51,239 nucleotides of DNA, from positions 1-51,239 of the forward strand of contig JAIFLV010000064.1 in assembly GCA_020048895.1 (NCBI GenBank). The letters are read 5' to 3'. Shown here in pieces: positions 47,056 to 51,239 of the stretch. The notes under the pieces were generated by a model. It had not been told where the DNA came from and searched no databases. It was given only the letters and a program-made list of their open reading frames with translations. Numbering within the stretch: the stretch's first letter is position 1; each line of letters begins with the position of its first letter. This stretch comes from Rhodoferax sp. (GTDB lineage Bacteria; Pseudomonadota; Gammaproteobacteria; Burkholderiales; Burkholderiaceae_C). The position numbers and the translations under genes were made by a program.

Positions 47056-47984
47056 ACGCCATGACTGAACCCACCCACTTCGAGCGCCTCTCCAACCACC
47101 ACCTTGATGCGCTGGAGGAGGAGACGATATTTATCCTGCGCGAGGTGGCGGCAGCGTTTGAGCGCCCTGCCCTGCTGTTCTCGGGAGGCAAGGACTCGCT
47201 GGTGATGCTCAAGTGTGCCGAGAAGGCTTTTGGTATTGGACAAATTCCGTACCCGCTGCTGATGATCGATACCGGCCACAACTTCCCGGAAGTAACCGAC
47301 TTCCGGGATCTGCGCGCCCAAGAACTGGGTGCCAAGCTGATTGTGCGTAGCGTGGAAGACTCGATGGCCCGCGGCACCGTGCGACTGGCCCACCCTGGTG
47401 AGAGCCGCAATGTGCACCAGTCGGTGACCCTGCTGGAGGCGATTGAGGAGTTCCGCTTTGACGCCCTGATTGGAGGCGCACGTCGGGACGAAGAAAAAGC
47501 CCGCGCCAAGGAACGCATCTTCTCGCACCGCGACAGCTTCGGCCAGTGGCAACCCAAAGCCCAGCGTCCGGAGTTGTGGACACTGTTCAACACCCGGCTG
47601 CATCCTGGCGAGCACTTCCGCGTATTCCCGATAAGCAACTGGACGGAGTTGGACGTATGGCAGTACATCGACCGGGAAGAAATCGCGTTGCCTAGCCTCT
47701 ACTTCACCCACAAGCGCGACGTGGTCGAGCGTCGGGGGCTGCTGGTGCCGGTGACGAACCTGACGCCCGCCAAACAGGGCGAAACCATCGAGAGCCGGGA
47801 CGTGCGCTTTCGCACCGTGGGCGACATCACCTGCACCTGCCCGGTCGACAGCGAGGCAGCCACCGCAGCGGACATCGTGATCGAAACGTTGCAGGCAGAC
47901 GTCAGCGAACGGGGTGCCACCCGCATGGACGACAAAACCTCCGAAGCCTCCATGGAAAAACGCAAGAAAGATGGGTACTTTTAG
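47052..47984 (+). CDS. cysD: Sulfate adenylyltransferase subunit 2
   Basis: CysD is the ATP sulfurylase catalytic subunit that forms APS from sulfate and ATP, driven by the GTPase CysN. The 310-residue protein has the PP-loop ALLFSGGKDSLVMLKCAEKA, GGARRDEEKARAKERIFS and the C-terminal GYF end. Unlike the preceding genes it is not directly coupled to its partner: cysN starts 148 nt downstream, beyond a family S repeat. Confidence 0.95.
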   Translation: MNAMTEPTHFERLSNHHLDALEEETIFILREVAAAFERPALLFSGGKDSLVMLKCAEKAFGIGQIPYPLLMIDTGHNFPEVTDFRDLRAQELGAKLIVRSVEDSMARGTVRLAHPGESRNVHQSVTLLEAIEEFRFDALIGGARRDEEKARAKERIFSHRDSFGQWQPKAQRPELWTLFNTRLHPGEHFRVFPISNWTELDVWQYIDREEIALPSLYFTHKRDVVERRGLLVPVTNLTPAKQGETIESRDVRFRTVGDITCTCPVDSEAATAADIVIETLQADVSERGATRMDDKTSEASMEKRKKDGYF

Positions 47985-47993
47985 GCACAACCC

Positions 47994-48107
47994 GGATCGG
48001 GCAGGCGGGGCACTCTACTCCGCGAATGTCCCCCGGCCTGCGGCCTCCTCCTTGATTTGGCAAAACCCCGAGTCCACGCTGCGCAGAGCGCCCCACCTAC
48101 CCAATCC
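47994..48107 (-). repeat. Family S stem-loop repeat, divergent copy F (between cysD and cysN)
   Basis: Arms at 47994-48018 and 48083-48107 match at 20 of 25 positions, and all five differences are transitions that become G-U or U-G pairs on the minus strand. The interior is 64 nt with changed sequence. It keeps AAGGAGGAG and a GGCC-GCA-GGCC inner hairpin where the other copies have GCCCGC-GCA-GCGGGC. Confidence 0.65.
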
Positions 48108-48132
48108 TAGCCTTAACTTGCTGAAACGTCAT

Positions 48133-49467
48133 ATGACAACCGCTACAAACTCAATAGCTACTCACGCTCATTCCACGGGCGCTAGCAGCCAGAATGACAC
48201 TGCATCAGCGCTGCGCTTCATCACCTGCGGTAGCGTGGACGATGGCAAGAGCACGCTGATTGGTCGTCTGCTGGTCGACAGCCGCTCGGTGCTGCAGGAT
48301 CAGTTGGCCAACGTGTCCAAGAGCGGCCAAGCGGATCTGGCGCTGTTCACCGATGGACTGTCTGCCGAGCGCGAACAGGGAATCACGATTGATGTGGCGT
48401 ACCGCTACTTTGCGACGCCGGCGCGCAAGTTCATCATCGGCGACGCACCGGGCCACGAGCAATACACCCGCAACATGGTGACCGCCGCCAGCAGTGCCCA
48501 TGCTGCCGTGGTACTGGTCGATGCCACCAAGCTGCAATGGAAAATTGATGGCGCGGTGGAACTTCTTCCGCAAACCCGCCGCCACGCATTGCTGGTCAAT
48601 TTGCTGCGTGTGCCCAGTATTGTTTTTGCTGTAAACAAGCTCGATGCCCTGGGCGACGATGCCACCGCAGGCTTTGAGAAGATTCGAGACGCATTGCAGG
48701 GGTTTGCCAACCACGCAGGCATCGTTGTTCGCGCCACCATTCCGATATCTGCACTTGTGGGCCACAACGTCGTGACACCACACCCGAAGTGGTGTGGATA
48801 CACGGGTCCGAGCCTGCTGAGCCTGCTGGAGACGTTGCCGGCAACTGCTGCGGAAACTGATGTCCCGTTCGCGTTTCCTGTGCAGTGGGTCGAGAAGCAA
48901 CACAGTTCGGCCGATACATCCCAGGGTCGCCGCATTTTTTGGGGCCGCGTGGCCACCGGTAAGGTCCAGCCCGGCGACTCCATCTCGATCCTGCCCAGTG
49001 GCCAGGTCGCGAAGGTGGCACAGGTTCTCAACCATGCCCGGTTTCCCAAGCTAGTCGCCGCAGGACATGGCGCCGGCATTGTGCTCGATCGCGAAGTGGA
49101 CGTATCCCGCGGGGACTGGCTTTTGGCCAGCAATGATGCGCCCAGCCACTTTGATGCCACGCGCGACATCACTGCCACGGTTGCCTGGATGGACGACGAG
49201 CCCTTGGTTGCAGGAAGGGTCTATTGGGCACTGCACGGCCACCGCTGGATCAAAGCCAAAGTCAAGCGCATTGTGCACAGCCTGGACGTCAATACGCTCG
49301 AAGAGCACGATGCGACGCAAATCATGCCCAATGCCATTGGACACATCGAAGTCGCCCTGCAGGAGCCGATTGCGGCTCTTTCGTATGCCGAAAGCCGGGT
49401 GTTGGGTTCCTTGATTCTGGTGGATACGGCCAGTCACAAGACATCGGGCGCACTGTTGCTACATTGA
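48133..49467 (+). CDS. cysN: Sulfate adenylyltransferase subunit 1 (GTPase)
   Basis: CysN hydrolyses GTP to drive APS formation by CysD. The 444-residue protein has the P-loop GSVDDGKSTLIGRL, EREQGITIDVAYRY, DAPGHEQYTRNMV and NKLD, then EF-Tu-like beta domains. There is no C-terminal APS kinase fusion. The first residues (to about 20) come from a family T repeat, so the conserved part begins at ALRFITCG near residue 27. The ATG at 48133 is the only suitable start. Confidence 0.94.
   Translation: MTTATNSIATHAHSTGASSQNDTASALRFITCGSVDDGKSTLIGRLLVDSRSVLQDQLANVSKSGQADLALFTDGLSAEREQGITIDVAYRYFATPARKFIIGDAPGHEQYTRNMVTAASSAHAAVVLVDATKLQWKIDGAVELLPQTRRHALLVNLLRVPSIVFAVNKLDALGDDATAGFEKIRDALQGFANHAGIVVRATIPISALVGHNVVTPHPKWCGYTGPSLLSLLETLPATAAETDVPFAFPVQWVEKQHSSADTSQGRRIFWGRVATGKVQPGDSISILPSGQVAKVAQVLNHARFPKLVAAGHGAGIVLDREVDVSRGDWLLASNDAPSHFDATRDITATVAWMDDEPLVAGRVYWALHGHRWIKAKVKRIVHSLDVNTLEEHDATQIMPNAIGHIEVALQEPIAALSYAESRVLGSLILVDTASHKTSGALLLH
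48142..48190 (+). repeat. Family T repeat in the 5' end of cysN
   Basis: The 49-bp copy begins GCTACAAACTCAATAGCTAC and ends CACGGGCGCTAGCAGCC. It encodes TNSIATHAHSTGASSQ, close in pattern to the repeat-derived N-terminus IIAAHAHTASAEG of the DUF934 protein. Confidence 0.65.
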
Positions 49468-49481
49468 TCGGCGCCGGTTAA

Positions 49482-49497
49482 TGTGACTTTTGTCACC
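49482..49497 (+). promoter_or_regulatory. CRP-like site upstream of fdxA
   Basis: TGTGA-CTTTTG-TCACC matches the CRP/Vfr consensus TGTGA-N6-TCACA at 9 of 10 positions. It lies about 95-110 nt upstream of the fdxA ATG. Whether this organism has a CRP homologue that uses it cannot be seen here. Confidence 0.35.
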
Positions 49498-49589
49498 CTA
49501 CTGCGAGAGGAGGGAGCGAAAGCCAATAAAATCAGCGGCTTGGTGCAACTGCACCGCCTTCAGTCCACCATTAGCCACAAACCCTCAAA

Positions 49590-49919
49590 ATGACCCATAC
49601 CGTCACCGAAGCCTGCATCAAGTGCAAATACACCGATTGCGTAGACGTTTGCCCCGTGGATTGCTTCAAGGAAGGCCCGAACTTCCTGACCATTGACCCC
49701 GATGAGTGCATCGACTGCGCGGTGTGCATTCCAGAATGTCCGGTCAATGCCATTTACGCGGAAGAAGATGTGCCCAAGGATCAGCGCCATATGACCAAGC
49801 TCAATGCCGAGTTGGCCAAGTTGCCCAGTTGGAAAACCATCACCAAGCGCAAGGCTGCCTTGCCAGAGGCCGAAGAGTGGAAAGACAAGACCGGCAAGTT
49901 GTCACAGTTAATTCGCTAG
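49590..49919 (+). CDS. fdxA: 7Fe ferredoxin FdxA
   Basis: This is a small electron carrier with one [3Fe-4S] and one [4Fe-4S] cluster. The 109-residue protein has the cysteine pattern of Azotobacter FdI-type ferredoxins ([17 protein letters not shown] and [12 protein letters not shown]) and the usual charged C-terminal helix. It may feed electrons to CysI and may be reduced by the flavoprotein encoded next; both are inferences from position. Confidence 0.95.
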   Translation: MTHTVTEACIKCKYTDCVDVCPVDCFKEGPNFLTIDPDECIDCAVCIPECPVNAIYAEEDVPKDQRHMTKLNAELAKLPSWKTITKRKAALPEAEEWKDKTGKLSQLIR

Positions 49920-49967
49920 TCAACTGAGTCCGACAAGTTATCTGTTTCGCGCCCACTTACCTTAAGA

Positions 49968-51047
49968 ATGCCCGAGGTGGCCGACTCAGTGATTGAAACC
50001 GACGCTCTGGTGATTGGTGCCGGGCCTGTAGGTTTGTTTCAGGTTTTTCAGCTTGGTCTGCTGGAAATCAAGGCGCACGTGGTCGATTGCTTGCCTCATG
50101 TGGGCGGGCAATGTGCAGAACTCTACGGCGACAAACCCATTTATGACATCCCTGCCGTGCAGGTATGTACCGGGCTCGAGCTTACACAGCGGCTGATGCA
50201 GCAAATCGCACCGTTTGGCGCAACGTTTCAACTTAGTCAAGTTGTCACTTCACTGGAAAAGCAGCATGACGGCCGCTTTTTGCTCTCCACGTCAAAAGGC
50301 GTGCGGTTTCTCGCAAAGACGGTTTTCATTGCAGCGGGCGTGGGTGCGTTTCAACACCGCACCCTTGCATTGCCCGGCATTGAAAAATTTACAGATCGCC
50401 AGGTTTTCCACAACACCGACACCGCAACCGACTTTGCCCACCATCACGTGGTCATTGTCGGCAGCGACGATGCCGCTCTGGACTGCGCCTTCAAGTTCTG
50501 CGCAGGACACGATGATGGCTCTGCACACAAGGCCGCCAGTGTGACCCTGATCCACCGGCGCGACGTGCTTGCCGCGTCACCGGAACGCATCGCGCTGTTT
50601 CAAACCTTGCGCGAAGCGAGCGCCGTACGCTTCATTGCCGGTCAAATTACGGCGCTACAGGAGGTGGATGGCGCACTGACAGAGGTGGACGTACTGTGCC
50701 ACGATAACTCGGCCGTTCGTGTACGCGTCGACCGCCTTGTCTTGTTGCTCGGTGTGTCCCCCAAATTGGGGCCCATCGCCCATTGGGGGCTGGCGATGGA
50801 GCGGCGTCAGCTGCAGGTCGATACCGAGAGTTTTTCCACCAGTGTGCCTGGTGTTTTTGCAGTGGGCGATATTAATACCTACCCAGGCAAAAAGAAGCTG
50901 ATCCTGTGCGGCTTCCATGAAGCAACACTGGCTGCCTACGCAGCCGCAGCGATCATATACCCACAGCAACGAACCCAGGTGCAATACACCACCACCAGCG
51001 CGCGGCTGCACACCTTGTTGGGAGTTGCACACCACAGCCAGGACTGA
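49968..51047 (+). CDS. Thioredoxin-reductase-like ferredoxin/flavodoxin-NADP+ reductase
   Basis: This 359-residue flavoprotein has the FAD motif VIGAGPVGLFQVFQLGL and the family segment HVGGQCAELYGDKPIYDIPA. It also has an NAD(P)-binding VIVGSDDAALDCAF, where the usual GxGxxA glycines are replaced, and a C-terminal FAVGDINTYPGKKKLI. There is no CxxC redox pair, which fits the FNR type rather than thioredoxin reductase. It follows fdxA by 48 nt, a natural redox pair. Confidence 0.86.
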   Translation: MPEVADSVIETDALVIGAGPVGLFQVFQLGLLEIKAHVVDCLPHVGGQCAELYGDKPIYDIPAVQVCTGLELTQRLMQQIAPFGATFQLSQVVTSLEKQHDGRFLLSTSKGVRFLAKTVFIAAGVGAFQHRTLALPGIEKFTDRQVFHNTDTATDFAHHHVVIVGSDDAALDCAFKFCAGHDDGSAHKAASVTLIHRRDVLAASPERIALFQTLREASAVRFIAGQITALQEVDGALTEVDVLCHDNSAVRVRVDRLVLLLGVSPKLGPIAHWGLAMERRQLQVDTESFSTSVPGVFAVGDINTYPGKKKLILCGFHEATLAAYAAAAIIYPQQRTQVQYTTTSARLHTLLGVAHHSQD

Positions 51048-51101
51048 CCAATTTTTTCGGCAAAATGTTGGCTGCCAACGAGATTCGCGAAAATCAGACG
51101 C

Positions 51102-51107
51102 TATAAT
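51102..51107 (+). promoter_or_regulatory. -10 box (TATAAT) for tRNA-Asn
   Basis: A perfect TATAAT ends 12 nt before the tRNA 5' end. No clear -35 box is seen at standard spacing. Confidence 0.45.
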
Positions 51108-51119
51108 TCAAGGCTGCAT

Positions 51120-51195
51120 TCCTCGATAGCTCAGTCGGTAGAGCGCCGGACTGTTAATCCGTAGGTCCCTGGTTCGAGCCCAGGTCGAGGAGCCA
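51120..51195 (+). tRNA. tRNA-Asn (anticodon GTT)
   Basis: This is a complete 76-nt tRNA with encoded CCA. The acceptor arms are TCCTCGA and TCGAGGA, the D-stem is GCTC/GAGC, the anticodon loop is CTGTTAA, and the T-arm is CCTGG-TTCGAGC-CCAGG. Anticodon GTT reads asparagine codons. The 44 nt after it contain no identifiable gene before the window ends. Confidence 0.97.
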
Positions 51196-51239
51196 AATAA
51201 GCCTTATGGCACAAGGAAACCCTGCTATTCAATCGGTAG

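Noticed and set aside
31583..48107. CRISPR array suggested by repeated sequences
   Set aside because: The repeats are kilobases apart, differ in orientation, lie partly in genes and have no regular spacers; no cas genes are present.
51196..51239. Start of a gene after tRNA-Asn (ATGGCACAAGG...)
   Set aside because: Only about 11 codons are visible, with no ribosome site. The sequence could equally be the first half of a terminator hairpin cut by the window edge.

Overview
The window is about 51 kb of a GC-rich betaproteobacterial chromosome, most likely from the Comamonadaceae (Rhodoferax/Polaromonas-like). This rests on three things: the gene order ndk-rlmN-pilF-rodZ-ispG-hisS-yfgM-bamB-der-hfq-hflX-hflK, the assimilatory sulfate cluster cysI-DUF934-cysH-cysD-cysN, and small intergenic repeats that I recall as typical of that family. 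The genus is inference. Genes are tightly packed, often with 4-base ATGA overlaps, and no gene-free stretch exceeds 300 bases.

Layout. 1-11.1 kb (minus strand): a long housekeeping run from ndk to hflK (cut by the left edge), with a good promoter upstream of ndk. It covers rRNA modification, the lipoprotein PilF, a RodZ-like protein, isoprenoid synthesis (IspG), HisS, outer-membrane assembly (BamB), ribosome GTPases (Der, HflX), the RNA chaperone Hfq and the HflK protease modulator. 11.1-17.2 kb: rluB-scpB, rluD, divergent bamD, a DinG-type helicase and a small YdcH protein. 17.3-19.8 kb: a PP2C phosphatase, a secreted coiled-coil protein of unknown role, and ZapE. 19.8-25.6 kb (minus): the 2-oxoglutarate dehydrogenase complex odhA-odhB-lpdA. 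25.9-30.6 kb (plus): a complete five-gene Liv-type ABC importer. 30.6-41.7 kb: hrpA, argA, a gamma-glutamyltransferase homologue, dsbB, yggX, an mnmC-like gene and a degenerate response-regulator-like gene. 41.9-43.9 kb: a membrane-anchored spermidine-synthase-like protein. 44.1-49.5 kb (plus): assimilatory sulfate reduction. CysD/CysN make APS, CysH reduces it to sulfite, and CysI reduces sulfite to sulfide. 49.6-51.2 kb: ferredoxin FdxA, a ferredoxin/flavodoxin-NADP reductase-like flavoprotein, and tRNA-Asn(GUU).

The most interesting content is not a gene. Two dispersed stem-loop repeat families, plus a third GC-rich one, are scattered through the window and repeatedly sit inside coding sequences without breaking them. 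Family S (six copies, 31.6-48.1 kb) has a nearly invariant 44-nt interior in five copies, flanked by about 22-27 bp inverted arms. The arms differ from copy to copy but match within each copy. Of the 16 arm mismatches, 13 become G-U pairs on one strand and none on the other, which suggests that the folded RNA of that strand is what is maintained. Family T (seven copies, 48-49 bp) forms two small hairpins. It lies inside odhB, hrpA, dsbB, cysI, the DUF934 gene and cysN, and it uses one reading frame in all four sense-oriented copies. HrpA alone carries five elements of the three families, and MnmC carries one at its domain junction. The start codon of the DUF934 protein and the N-terminal extension of CysN come from family T.
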